From positions 2,634,001-2,698,000 of the forward strand of contig NZ_OY735139.1 in the NCBI RefSeq assembly GCF_963457605.1: a DNA stretch of 64,000 nt. The letters run 5' to 3'. Position numbers and translations under genes: made by a program. The notes beneath the pieces are model-generated. The model worked only from the letters and a program-made list of their open reading frames with translations. It had not been told where the DNA came from and made no database searches. Shown in pieces: positions 1-8,195 of this stretch. Every line of letters begins with the position of its first letter. Positions within the stretch are counted from its first letter, which is position 1. The stretch is from an uncultured Gellertiella sp. (lineage in GTDB: Bacteria; Pseudomonadota; Alphaproteobacteria; Rhizobiales; Rhizobiaceae).

Positions 1-1140
1 CTTGCCCATCGAGATGGTCTCTGCCGGCTGGCCATGGATCGGCTCGCCAATGGCGCGGATCGCCTGGGCAAAGCTTGCGATATCGTGATGGGAGGGTACG
101 TAACCGGCTTCGAAATGCACCTCCGCCACCCGGCGGTAATCGCGGGTAATGAAGCCATAGAGGATTTCGGCAAGGAATCGGCGTTCCTTCTTGCCGAGCC
201 GCCCGACGATGCCCATGTCGACGGCGACAATCATGCCTGCGGGATCGACGAACAGGTTGCCGGGATGCATGTCGGCATGGAAGAAGCCGTCACGCAGGGT
301 ATGGCGCAGGAAGGATTGCACCAGCGTATCTGCAAGAAGATCGAGGTCATGGCCGGCGGCAGCGAGCGCGGCAACGTCCGACATCTTGGTGCCATCGATC
401 CATTCCATCGTGATGACATCGCGCCCGGTGCGCTCCCAGTCAACCTTTGGCACCCGGAAGCCGGGATCGCTCGCGGTGTTCTCGGCAATTTCGGAAAGCG
501 CTGCCGCCTCCAGCCGCAGGTCCATCTCGATCCGCGTCGTCTGTTCCAGCGTCCGCGTCACCTCGGTCGGACGCAGCCGCCGGTGGGCGGGAATGAAGGT
601 TTCCTGCAGCCGGGCGACCAGATACATCGCCTCGAGATCACGGGCAAAGCGCTGGCGCACGCCGGGGCGCACCACCTTGACGGCGACCTTGCGGCGGCCC
701 TCTGCCGTCTCCACTTCCGCCGGGTGCACCTGGGCAATGGAGGCCGCCGCAATCGGCGCATCAAAGCGGGTGTAGAGCGAGGTCATCGGTCGCCCGAGCG
801 ATCCCTCGATGGCGGCCCTGGCCTGGGCCTCGGGGAAAAACGCCATCCGGTCCTGAAGCTTGGCGAGGTCATCGGCAAGCTCGGTGCCGACGACATCGGG
901 CCGGGTCGCCAGGAACTGGCCGATCTTCACATAGGACGGCCCGAGCCGTTCCACCGCGCGGGCCACCCGGTCGCTGCGTTCGACCCGCCTTGAGCGCCCG
1001 CGTGCGAAGGGGGCGGCGAGCCGCCTGGCGAGGCGAAGGGCAGGCGGGATATCCTGATCCGGCAGGCTGGCAATCACGCCTTCGCGCACCAGCACGAAGC
1101 CGACCCGCAGGATGCGGAGATAGGCGGCGGGTGTGCTCAT
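1..1140 (-). CDS. ubiB: UbiB-family ABC1 atypical kinase, partial (C-terminus outside window)
   Basis: The first 380 codons of a UbiB/ABC1 (ADCK-like) protein are present and the rest lies beyond position 1. UbiB is needed for aerobic ubiquinone synthesis as a membrane-linked ATPase/kinase-like factor. Visible features are the family KxGQ motif (KIGQ, about residues 72-75), a catalytic-loop-like HADMHPGN near residue 287 and a metal-binding DMG near residue 307. The start is the ATG at 1140, four bases after the ubiE stop codon, so the two genes look co-transcribed. Full-length family members have roughly 520 residues, so about a quarter is missing. Confidence 0.93.
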   Translation of the reverse strand, partial: MSTPAAYLRILRVGFVLVREGVIASLPDQDIPPALRLARRLAAPFARGRSRRVERSDRVARAVERLGPSYVKIGQFLATRPDVVGTELADDLAKLQDRMAFFPEAQARAAIEGSLGRPMTSLYTRFDAPIAAASIAQVHPAEVETAEGRRKVAVKVVRPGVRQRFARDLEAMYLVARLQETFIPAHRRLRPTEVTRTLEQTTRIEMDLRLEAAALSEIAENTASDPGFRVPKVDWERTGRDVITMEWIDGTKMSDVAALAAAGHDLDLLADTLVQSFLRHTLRDGFFHADMHPGNLFVDPAGMIVAVDMGIVGRLGKKERRFLAEILYGFITRDYRRVAEVHFEAGYVPSHHDIASFAQAIRAIGEPIHGQPAETISMGK

Positions 1141-1144
1141 CGGG

Positions 1145-1921
1145 TCAGATCTTCCAGCCGGAATGCAATGCGGCAATGCCGCCGGTATAATTGGTGTATG
1201 TGACACGCTGGAAGCCCGCCTCGCGGATCATGGTGGCGAAATCCTGCTGGTTCGGGAACTTGCGGATCGATTCCACCAGATACTGGTAGGGCTCGGCATC
1301 GCCGGTGATCATCTTGCCGAAACGCGGGATCGCCTTGAACGACCACTGGTCATAGATCGTGTCGAGAAGCGGCATCTCCACTTCGGAAAATTCCAGCACC
1401 AGCAGCCGTCCGCCACGCTTCAGCACCCGGTGGGCTTCTTTCAGCGCCACCTCGATGCGCGGCACATTGCGAATGCCGAAGGCAATCGTGTAGGCGTCGA
1501 AGGAGCCCGCCTCGAAGGGCAGGTCCTCGGCATTGGCCTCGACGAAGGTGAGGTTCGGGGCAAGCCCCTTCTTTTCGGCCCGTTCGGCCCCGACGGCGAG
1601 CATCGAGCCGTTGATGTCAAGCACGGTTGCCTGCGCCAGCCGGCTGGAGGCCTCGACGATGCGAAAGGCAATGTCGCCGGTGCCGCCCGCCACATCCAGC
1701 ACCCTGTAGTCTTCCGACTTGCGCGGGTTGAGGGCGGCCACCATGGCATTCTTCCACACCCGGTGCAGACCCGCCGACATCACGTCATTCATGATGTCGT
1801 ATCGCTTGGCGACCTTATGGAAGACGTCATTGACCAGCGGCTGCTTTTCGCCTTCCGCCACGTCGCGAAAGCCGTAGGACGTGGCCATTCCACCCTTGGC
1901 GGAGGTGCGCTGTTCAGCCAT
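1145..1921 (-). CDS. ubiE: Demethylmenaquinone/2-methoxy-6-polyprenyl-1,4-benzoquinol methylase
   Basis: This is a 258-aa class I SAM-dependent methyltransferase of the UbiE/COQ5 family, which performs the C-methylation step of ubiquinone synthesis. The SAM-binding motif I ([12 protein letters not shown]) is at about residues 75-86. The family [14 protein letters not shown] segment is near residues 41-54. It is first in a minus-strand ubiE-ubiB pair and is divergent from mutM, with about 160 bp between the two starts. Length is normal for the family. Confidence 0.95.
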   Translation of the reverse strand: MAEQRTSAKGGMATSYGFRDVAEGEKQPLVNDVFHKVAKRYDIMNDVMSAGLHRVWKNAMVAALNPRKSEDYRVLDVAGGTGDIAFRIVEASSRLAQATVLDINGSMLAVGAERAEKKGLAPNLTFVEANAEDLPFEAGSFDAYTIAFGIRNVPRIEVALKEAHRVLKRGGRLLVLEFSEVEMPLLDTIYDQWSFKAIPRFGKMITGDAEPYQYLVESIRKFPNQQDFATMIREAGFQRVTYTNYTGGIAALHSGWKI

Positions 1922-2080
1922 GCGAGATACTCCATCACCCTGTCACGTGCAGTCTTTCAGACCGGACCATATCGAAATTGCTGCAATCGCGCTATCAAGG
2001 GCTTGGTGTCGCGCTGCGGCATGCTGGCGCTGGTCTATAGACCGGATCGCCGTTGGTTGAAACAGGAAGATGGATCGCGC

Positions 2081-2971
2081 ATGCCGGAATTGCCAGAGGT
2101 GGAAACGGTAAGACGCGGGCTTGCGCCCGTGATGGAAGGGGCTGTCATCGCCCGGCTGAGGCTGAACAGGCCGGACCTGCGCTTTCCGCTGCCGGAAGCA
2201 TTCGCCGCCCGGGTGGAGGGACAGGAGATCATCGGCCTTGCACGAAGGGCGAAATATCTGCTGATCGACCTTGCCGATGGCATGACCATCCTCTCCCATC
2301 TCGGCATGTCCGGCTCCTTCCGCATCGAGCAGGGCGAAAATGACACTCAGCCCGGCACCTTCCACATCCCGCGCGGCAAGGATGAAAAGCACGATCATGT
2401 GGTGTTCCATCTCGACGGTCCGAACGGGCAAAGCCGGGTCATCTACAATGACCCCCGCCGCTTCGGCTTCATGGATCTCTTCCGCCGCGCAGACATGGAG
2501 GCGCATGCCTCCTTCCGCGGGCTCGGGCCGGAGCCGGTCGGCAATGCGCTTGATGCCGGCTATCTGGCGCGGCGCTTCGAAGGCAAGGCGCTGCCGCTGA
2601 AATCGGCGCTGCTCGACCAGAAGGTGATTGCCGGGCTCGGCAATATCTATGTCTGCGAGGCGCTGTGGCGGTCGCATCTGTCGCCATTGCGGGCCGCCGG
2701 AACGCTGGTCACAAAAGCAGGCAAGCCGAAACCGGCCCTGACGGCGCTGGTCGAGGCGATCAGGGCGGTGATTGCCGAAGCAATCGTTGCGGGAGGCTCC
2801 TCGCTGAAGGACCATATCCAGACGGATGGATCGCTCGGCTATTTCCAGCACCGGTTTGCCGTCTATGACCGGGAAGGGCAGGCCTGCCGCACGCCGGGTT
2901 GTCAAGGCACCGTCGAGCGCATTGTCCAGTCCGGCCGCTCGACCTTTCATTGCGTGGCCTGTCAGCACTGA
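2081..2971 (+). CDS. mutM: Formamidopyrimidine-DNA glycosylase (Fpg/MutM)
   Basis: This 296-aa bifunctional DNA glycosylase/AP lyase removes 8-oxoguanine and other oxidised purines. The start at 2081 is fixed by the invariant N-terminus MPELPEVE, in which the proline exposed after Met removal is the catalytic nucleophile. Other marks are the H2TH region ([11 protein letters not shown]) and a C-terminal zinc finger with cysteine pairs (CRTPGC and CVAC). An open frame continues upstream of 2081 but is antisense to ubiE and is not part of the gene. Confidence 0.96.
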   Translation: MPELPEVETVRRGLAPVMEGAVIARLRLNRPDLRFPLPEAFAARVEGQEIIGLARRAKYLLIDLADGMTILSHLGMSGSFRIEQGENDTQPGTFHIPRGKDEKHDHVVFHLDGPNGQSRVIYNDPRRFGFMDLFRRADMEAHASFRGLGPEPVGNALDAGYLARRFEGKALPLKSALLDQKVIAGLGNIYVCEALWRSHLSPLRAAGTLVTKAGKPKPALTALVEAIRAVIAEAIVAGGSSLKDHIQTDGSLGYFQHRFAVYDREGQACRTPGCQGTVERIVQSGRSTFHCVACQH

Positions 2972-3210
2972 GGCTCATCCCTGAGGCAAGGGCGAAAAGC
3001 CGGGGAATGGTACAGGATGAATCGGGTCGGCAAGGGGGCAAGGGCGAAAAACCGCGTTGACGCGGCCGTTCTTTCCCGCTATATGCCCGCCCACAGCTTG
3101 GAAAGCCGCTCCCGGTTTTCCGCTATTGCTCCCGAAAAGCTGACATGATCGGTCGTCTGCGACCCACACGGCTTCGGTGGAGTTTGGTTTGAATTCGAAG
3201 AGAGGCATCC

Positions 3211-3477
3211 ATGGCCAATACAACTTCGGCGAAAAAGGCGACCCGCAAGATCGCTCGCCGCACTGCCGTCAACAAGGCACGCCGTTCGCGTATCCGTTCG
3301 TTCATCCGCAAGGTTGAAGAAGCGATCGCATCGGGTGATGCAGCCGTCGCAAAGGCCGCCCTGCAGGCTGCCCAGCCGGAACTGGCCCGTGCCGCTTCCA
3401 AGGGCGTCATGCATGCCAATACCGCATCGCGCAAGGTGTCGCGTCTGGCCAACCGCGTGAACTCGCTTTCGGCCTGA
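3211..3477 (+). CDS. rpsT: 30S ribosomal protein S20
   Basis: An 88-aa, very basic protein beginning [13 protein letters not shown], typical of bS20, which binds 16S rRNA early in 30S assembly. An AGAGAGGC-type ribosome-binding site lies just before the ATG. A clear rho-independent terminator follows about 30 bp downstream. Its position upstream of dnaA is usual in rhizobia. About 240 bp without a recognisable gene separate it from mutM. Confidence 0.97.
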   Translation: MANTTSAKKATRKIARRTAVNKARRSRIRSFIRKVEEAIASGDAAVAKAALQAAQPELARAASKGVMHANTASRKVSRLANRVNSLSA

Positions 3478-3506
3478 TACGACCCAAAATTCGCTTATAG
3501 GCTTTG

Positions 3507-3529
3507 GCCCGGTCCTCGACCGGGCTTTT
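3507..3529 (+). terminator. Rho-independent terminator of rpsT
   Basis: A perfect 8-bp stem (GCCCGGTC/GACCGGGC) with a 3-base loop is followed by TTTT. Confidence 0.85.
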
Positions 3530-3617
3530 GCGATTCTATCCGTTCGCAGGCATCCAGCCGCCGCAATGCCTGCGCTGATCATGTCAGCCGCGTGACATAA
3601 AAAATCGTTCTATTTCA

Positions 3618-3713
3618 GACTCTTACGCGGGGTCCAGGGTTGCGCCCACTGCCTGTCTCTACGGCAGGTCGGCCCCGGCGTGAGTCAAGTTATTTTTTTG
3701 TTTTTTTGTTTTT
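3618..3713 (+). ncRNA. Candidate structured RNA 3' end or strong terminator upstream of dnaA
   Basis: The outer arms GACTC...GAGTC (3618-3622 and 3682-3686) continue inward as ACGC/GCGT and GGGGTC/GGCCCC with small bulges, about 15 pairs in all. They enclose an inner CTGCC/GGCAG hairpin. Directly after comes a T-rich run (3690-3713) broken only by single G residues. This is the form of an intrinsic terminator at the end of a small RNA. It could equally be a second terminator for rpsT. No small-RNA family was recognised. Confidence 0.4.
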
Positions 3714-4220
3714 ACCCCCTGCTTATCTGAGCCAAAAATGAATCTCCTTGATTCAACTGGGATTCTTTTTTTCCCGATAGGCGGCATTTTAAATGTGGCG
3801 AGAGAGTCAATGGCCCCCCGCGAAATTGTGGCAAAAAACGCCATTGATCTTGGTTTTTGATCCTGCGTAAATGCTCCTCAGCAAGAGGGCGCGGGGACAG
3901 AAACGAGCATCCGGAACACGAGGCTTCCGGGCTTTCAATCTGCCATACGTTCCTTGCTGCGGGGCTTTCAGTTCCGTCTTTTCATAAAGCTGTAGGTCGT
4001 TGAGCTGGAGTCCGTCAGGATTTCAGTGCGGGGATCTTTTGTGACATGGAGAAGCAGATCCGTCGGAGATGGACGGGAAAGACCGTGACGGGAGTAACGG
4101 AACGGGACGGAAGACGAGGAAAGACCAAGGGAAGGTTCGGGCCGCAACGAGGAAGGCGTCCCGGGCGAGAGGCCGACGAAAGCCGACAAACAACAAGACC
4201 GGAACAATCCGGCATGGGAC

Positions 4221-4238
4221 GGGATCGGTTGCGATCCC
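4221..4238 (+). promoter_or_regulatory. Hairpin in dnaA leader
   Basis: A perfect 7-bp inverted repeat (GGGATCG/CGATCCC) with a 4-base loop and no T tract. It probably forms an RNA structure in the dnaA leader. Confidence 0.4.
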
Positions 4239-4354
4239 GGGAAGCGTTGCGGACCCTGTTCGGAAGGACTTGCATCAGGATCGAAACCTGCCGCTCGCGC
4301 GGCGGGAACGGGATCCGGCAAGCTCGGGGGCTGAACAGAGGACCGGTCAGGACA

Positions 4355-4380
4355 GGACAAAACCCGTGCGGGTTTTGTCC
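4355..4380 (+). promoter_or_regulatory. Perfect 11-bp hairpin in dnaA leader
   Basis: The arms GGACAAAACCC and GGGTTTTGTCC are perfectly complementary around a GTGC loop. It lies 120 bp before the chosen dnaA start. No T tract follows, so it is more likely a leader structure or attenuator element than a simple terminator. Confidence 0.5.
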
Positions 4381-4500
4381 GCCAGGACGCGCTTGCATTG
4401 CCGCGCATGTCTGCTTCCTACGAGGGTTGCAGGCCTGCCCGGGGACAGGGCCGGTGGAGTTTCACCGGTGCAGACAATTTGGAATTTGGAAGGCGGCAAA

Positions 4501-6042
4501 ATGCAAGTGAATTTGGTGACACCAGACGCAGCGGAATTCGGGGACCCTGCGACTGATGGACGTGGTGCAGGACGCACCGATGCTGCACCGGGCGGGACAG
4601 AGATGAAGCACGGTGTTCTTTTCGACCGCGTGAGCGCCCGTCTGAAGGCCCAGGTCGGGCCGGATGTCTATGCCAGCTGGTTCGCCCGGCTGAAGCTCCA
4701 TTCGGTCTCCAAAAGCGTCGTGCGGCTGACGGTGCCGACAACATTTCTCAAATCCTGGATCAACAACCGCTATCTGGATCTGATCACAAGCCTGTTTCAG
4801 GCAGAAGACAGCGAGATCCTGAAGGTCGAGATTCTGGTGCGCACGGCAACCCGCAGCACGCGGCTGCCGGCCGTGGAAGAGACGGTGGTGCCTGCCGCGG
4901 CACCTGCCGCGCCACGCCGCAGCCAGCCGCAGCATGCGGGCCAGCTCGCCGTTGGGGCCGTGCAGTCGCAGCGCCCGGCGACTACCGCCGGCATGCCGTT
5001 TTTCGGCTCGCCGCTGGATCTGCGCTACACGTTCGACAGTTTCGTCGAGGGGGCATCGAACCGGGTGGCGCTGGCGGCGGCCCGCACCATTGCCGAAGCC
5101 GGTGCCAGCGCCGTGCGCTTCAATCCGCTGTTCATCCATTCGACCGTCGGGCTGGGCAAGACCCATCTGTTGCAGGCGATTGCCAATGCGGCGGTCCACA
5201 GCCCGCGTGCGCCGCGCGTCGTCTATCTGACGGCGGAATATTTCATGTGGCGCTTTGCCACCGCCATCCGCGACAATGACGCGCTGACGCTGAAGGATTC
5301 GCTGCGCCATATCGATCTTTTGATCATCGATGACATGCAGTTCCTGCAGGGCAAGATGATCCAGCATGAATTCTGCCATCTGCTGAACATGCTGCTCGAC
5401 AGCGCCAAGCAGGTGGTTGTCGCCGCCGACCGCGCCCCCTGGGAGCTGGAATCGCTCGATCCCCGCGTCCGTTCGCGCCTGCAGGGCGGCGTTGCCATCG
5501 AGATGGAAGCGCCCGATTACGACATGCGCCTCGACATGCTGAATTCGCGCCTGCAGGTCGCCCGGCAGGATGACCCCGCGCTCGACATTCCCGCTGAAAT
5601 CCTTTCCCATGTCGCCCGCAATGTGACCGCCAGCGGCCGCGAGCTGGAAGGGGCCTTCAACCAGCTGGTCTTCCGCCGCTCCTTCGAGCCGAACCTGTCC
5701 ATCGAGCGGGTCGACGAACTGCTGGCCCATCTCGTCGGCTCCGGCGAGCCGAAGCGGGTTCGCATCGAGGATATCCAGCGCATTGTCGCCCGTCATTACA
5801 ATGTGTCGCGACAGGAGCTGGTCTCCAACCGCCGCACGCGGGTGATCGTCAAGCCGCGCCAGATCGCCATGTATCTGTCGAAGACGCTGACGCCGCGCTC
5901 CTTCCCCGAGATCGGCCGCCGGTTTGGCGGGCGCGATCACACCACGGTGCTGCATGCGGTGCGCAAGATCGAGGAACTGATCGGCGAGGATAACAAGCTT
6001 TCGCATGAGATTGAGCTTCTCAAACGGCTCATAAACGAGTAA
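4501..6042 (+). CDS. dnaA: Chromosomal replication initiator protein DnaA
   Basis: DnaA binds origin DnaA boxes and melts the origin in its ATP form. Called from 4501 it has 513 aa: domain I (from [19 protein letters not shown]), a proline/alanine-rich linker, an AAA+ domain with Walker A (GLGKTH) and Walker B (LLIIDDMQF), and domain IV with the DnaA signature [10 protein letters not shown]. The ATG at 4501 follows an AAGGCGG-like ribosome-binding site. An internal ATG at 4603 begins the conserved part and is a possible alternative. The Walker A lysine is embedded in a family-typical but non-canonical GLGKT. A strong terminator follows the gene. Confidence 0.95.
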   Translation: MQVNLVTPDAAEFGDPATDGRGAGRTDAAPGGTEMKHGVLFDRVSARLKAQVGPDVYASWFARLKLHSVSKSVVRLTVPTTFLKSWINNRYLDLITSLFQAEDSEILKVEILVRTATRSTRLPAVEETVVPAAAPAAPRRSQPQHAGQLAVGAVQSQRPATTAGMPFFGSPLDLRYTFDSFVEGASNRVALAAARTIAEAGASAVRFNPLFIHSTVGLGKTHLLQAIANAAVHSPRAPRVVYLTAEYFMWRFATAIRDNDALTLKDSLRHIDLLIIDDMQFLQGKMIQHEFCHLLNMLLDSAKQVVVAADRAPWELESLDPRVRSRLQGGVAIEMEAPDYDMRLDMLNSRLQVARQDDPALDIPAEILSHVARNVTASGRELEGAFNQLVFRRSFEPNLSIERVDELLAHLVGSGEPKRVRIEDIQRIVARHYNVSRQELVSNRRTRVIVKPRQIAMYLSKTLTPRSFPEIGRRFGGRDHTTVLHAVRKIEELIGEDNKLSHEIELLKRLINE

Positions 6043-6062
6043 ACCGACATAAATGAGTTCAA

Positions 6063-6107
6063 AACCGGCGCTGATTTCACAAATCAGCGCCGGTTCTCGT
6101 TTTGTTT
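6063..6107 (+). terminator. Rho-independent terminator of dnaA
   Basis: A perfect 15-bp stem (arms 6063-6077 and 6081-6095) with a CAC loop is followed by CTCGTTTTGTTT. It ends about 30 bp before the next start codon. Confidence 0.9.
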
Positions 6108-6137
6108 GGTCGAAAATCTCTGCAAAGGACAAGAACA

Positions 6138-7196
6138 ATGAGCTTTTCCAAAATCGCCGTCCTTGGGCTCGGCAAGGTCGGGCGGCTGGCGGCAACGCTG
6201 CTGCATGAAAGCGGATTCCAGGTCACCGGCGTCGATGCTAACCTGCCGAAAGCCGTGCCGTTTGCCTGCCAGAGCGTGGATCTCTCCGCGCTGGATGCGG
6301 TGGAAACCCTGCTCAAAGGCCATGAGGCGGTGCTTTCCTGCCTGCCCTATCATTTGAATGCGCCGATTGCCAAAATCGCCCATGCGCTGGGCCTGCATTA
6401 TTTCGACCTCACCGAAGACGTGCCGACCACCAATGCCATCCTCGAACTGGCCAAGACCGCAACCAGCCTGATGGCGCCGCAATGCGGCCTTGCGCCGGGT
6501 TTTGTCGGCATTGTCGGGTCGAGCCTTGCCGACCGGTTTGAAAAATGCCGTTCGATCCGCATGCGCGTCGGCGCGCTGCCGCAGAACCCGACAGGCCTGC
6601 TCGGCTATGCCTTCAACTGGTCGCCGGAAGGGGTGGTGAACGAATATCTGAACGATTGCGAAGTGATCGAGGATGGCGTGCGCAAGCTCGTCTCGCCGAT
6701 GGAATGGCACGAGCAGATCTATGTCAATGGCGTCAAGCTCGAAGCCTTCACCACCTCGGGCGGCCTCGGCACCATGTGCGACACCATGCTCGGCAAGGTC
6801 GACAACATGGATTACAAGACCATGCGCTATCCCGGCCACATGGAGCTGATGAATTTCTTCTTCCATGAACTGCTGATGCGCGACCGCCGCAAGCTGGCAG
6901 GCGAAATCCTCACCCATGCCAAGCCGCCGGTCGATGATGACGTGGTCTATGTCCATGTCGCCGCCGAAGGCACGGATGGCGGAGCGCTCCGCCGCAAGGA
7001 ATTCGTGCGCGCCTATTACCCCATCGAAGTGGCGGGCGAACGCCGCACGGCAATCGCCTGGACCACATCCGCCTCTGTCGTCGCCGTCATCGAAATGGTC
7101 CGCGCCGGCACCCTGCCCAACAAGGGCTTCCTCCACCAGGAACACATCGCCCTCGACCAGTTCCTGGCGACCCGGACGGGGAAGCTGTTTGCGTGA
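6138..7196 (+). CDS. Saccharopine dehydrogenase-like NAD(P)-dependent oxidoreductase
   Basis: A 352-aa protein with an N-terminal Rossmann fold (VLGLGKVGRLAA, about residues 7-18) and the saccharopine dehydrogenase/reductase C-terminal domain. The family includes saccharopine reductase, carboxynorspermidine synthase and L-lysine 6-dehydrogenase. The exact substrate, probably a lysine or polyamine derivative, cannot be read from the sequence. The ATG at 6138 is chosen because AAAGGAC precedes it; an upstream ATG at 6102 sits inside the dnaA terminator. This is the last core-type gene before the low-GC island. Confidence 0.82.
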   Translation: MSFSKIAVLGLGKVGRLAATLLHESGFQVTGVDANLPKAVPFACQSVDLSALDAVETLLKGHEAVLSCLPYHLNAPIAKIAHALGLHYFDLTEDVPTTNAILELAKTATSLMAPQCGLAPGFVGIVGSSLADRFEKCRSIRMRVGALPQNPTGLLGYAFNWSPEGVVNEYLNDCEVIEDGVRKLVSPMEWHEQIYVNGVKLEAFTTSGGLGTMCDTMLGKVDNMDYKTMRYPGHMELMNFFFHELLMRDRRKLAGEILTHAKPPVDDDVVYVHVAAEGTDGGALRRKEFVRAYYPIEVAGERRTAIAWTTSASVVAVIEMVRAGTLPNKGFLHQEHIALDQFLATRTGKLFA

Positions 7197-7580
7197 TGGG
7201 GGCGTGAGGGATGGCCCCGGGGGTGGAAGCCTCCGGGGGGAATTAGGCATCGCAATTGCGGTGCCGAAGGTCGATATTGTACCAACCCAGAATCGGGCTT
7301 GGATCTCCACAGGGGTGATGTCTCGTTTGCGCCAGAAGGCGACGTTGCGCGAGTATCTGCACCTTTGCGCGAACGCGTGCGGGCGATTTTCAGTCCGTTG
7401 CTGCCTGGCACTCTTGCCAAGACAACGTCTTCCTTCAGAGATTAAGGTCCACGTCAAGTCTCCGGTTTGAAGAGCTTGGGCTGATTGGAAGCGGAGCGCC
7501 TGGCAACTGCCGTAGTGGCGGCTAGCGTAACCGTAGCTGGCACACCATATTATTGTTGTTCAACTATGGAGGAAAAACAC
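7197..7580. other. Left edge of accessory island, no intact gene
   Basis: About 380 bp where composition changes from GC-rich core to island. No intact gene is visible. The minus strand of about 7315-7350 encodes a short peptide ending NVAFWRKRDI. This resembles the NVRFWRKADI-type spurious peptides produced by a common rhizobial intergenic repeat, so the segment may be a repeat fragment. Confidence 0.4.
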
Positions 7581-7820
7581 ATGCCGCAACCGCTTACCCC
7601 TGAGCAACAGGGCCGACTTATTCTCGATGCTATGAAATCCTACAATGTTCGTTCGGGTGAAGTTCTGATGCAGCAGCACGTTATGCAGCACGGCATCAAA
7701 CACGGGCTCTCAAATGATGATCTCACTGCGGGCGTAAACTACGCCCTTGAGCAGGGGTGGATTACCATCAACAGCAACAAGCATTATATCCTGACTGATA
7801 AAGGCTACGTGGAGGTCTGA
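7581..7820 (+). CDS. Small hypothetical protein in defence island
   Basis: A 79-aa protein starting MPQPLTPEQQ. The ATG is preceded by a very strong ribosome-binding site (GGAGG about 8 bases upstream), which decides the start and supports real translation. It is predicted soluble and mostly helical, with a C-terminal stretch that could be a small winged helix. No family was recognised. Codon use is less GC-biased than the core genes, like the CBASS genes downstream. It could belong to the island's mobile ancestor or be an accessory to the defence operon; nothing in the sequence decides. Confidence 0.65.
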   Translation: MPQPLTPEQQGRLILDAMKSYNVRSGEVLMQQHVMQHGIKHGLSNDDLTAGVNYALEQGWITINSNKHYILTDKGYVEV

Positions 7821-8138
7821 TCCAACGAAGCAAGTGTGGCATCCAGCAATTCCCGCTGGGTGCCATATTTTGCTTCCCACGGCCGTTTGCCCATCAAATG
7901 AATCGTATTGCGTGAATGCTGATGGTGCGCTTCGCAGAGGAATGGCCCCCTCATCCTTGGCCTTCTGGCTCATACCGCACCACTCAAATCCGATGGGGTG
8001 GTGGCAGGCTGTTCGGCCGGCGCACTCACGGCTCCAGTTGCCCGCAACCGCACATTCCAGTTTGGCAACGCGCGATAGGTGAGCAGAATTTTCGTTTTCA
8101 AAGTTCGTCTTTCGTTCTCCTGTGGATAATGCCACCAA
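7805..8138 (-). pseudogene. Frameshifted phage-type HNH nuclease remnant
   Basis: Two overlapping minus-strand frames read as one protein if a base is restored near 7945. The upstream frame gives HLSRVAKLEC, then ACHHPIGFEW and GMSQKAKDEGAIPL. The downstream frame continues CEAHHQHS, TIHLMGKRPWEAKYGTQREL and stops at 7805. The order (RVAxLxC, CHHP, GMxQKxxDExxIPLC, HH, IHxMGxxxWExxYGT) matches my knowledge of small HNH/Ref/DUF968-like phage nucleases. The second Cys of the usual CxxC is Ala in the open frame, so there may be further damage. I read it as a decayed prophage gene. The downstream half alone could be translated as a 49-aa ORF from an ATG at 7954 preceded by AGAAGG. Confidence 0.55.
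7837..7871 (+). terminator. Possible terminator after the 79-aa gene
   Basis: Near-perfect 11-bp arms (TGGCATCCAGC and GCTGGGTGCCA, one G-U pair) are followed by TATTTTG. The same bases also encode part of the opposite-strand nuclease remnant, so the hairpin may be coincidental. Confidence 0.35.
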
Positions 8139-8195
8139 CCTTAGGACGTATCACCGCCATTCGTGTAACTGTGTTGTCGAAGCAAGGTGAGCGCC

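Larger units (their letters stand above)
3478..4500 (+). other. Long gene-free region between rpsT and dnaA (structured dnaA leader)
   Basis: About 1 kb without a convincing gene. After the rpsT terminator come a large imperfect hairpin with a long T tract (3618-3713), an AT-rich stretch (about 3690-3860), and then a GC-rich, strongly purine-biased stretch (about 4040-4240) with many GGA trinucleotides. Perfect hairpins sit at 4221-4238 and 4355-4380. I found no perfect DnaA box (TTATCCACA), so I do not call an origin. A plus-strand frame is open from 4069 into dnaA, but its product is low-complexity Arg/Gly/Lys-rich sequence and looks untranslated. A long regulated 5' leader of dnaA is the simplest reading. 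Confidence 0.6.

Noticed and set aside
3659-3844. 61-codon minus-strand frame in the AT-rich part of the dnaA leader
   Set aside because: No ribosome-binding site and no family. Its Lys-rich stretch is just the translation of the T tract.
3690-3860. AT-rich stretch as a chromosomal replication origin
   Set aside because: No perfect DnaA boxes were seen nearby, and in several rhizobia the origin is known to lie near hemE rather than dnaA. GC-skew analysis would be needed.
3968-4408. Minus-strand frame of 146 codons in the dnaA leader
   Set aside because: Ser/Pro/Arg low-complexity product antisense to a purine-rich stretch; no start signal.
4462-6195. Long minus-strand open frame (577 codons) opposite dnaA
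   Set aside because: It is the antisense shadow of dnaA in GC-rich DNA. The product has no recognisable domain and no ribosome-binding site.
7834-8082. Plus-strand frame of 82 codons between the 79-aa gene and the patatin gene
   Set aside because: The opposite strand reads better as an HNH nuclease remnant. The plus product has no domain and no ribosome-binding site.
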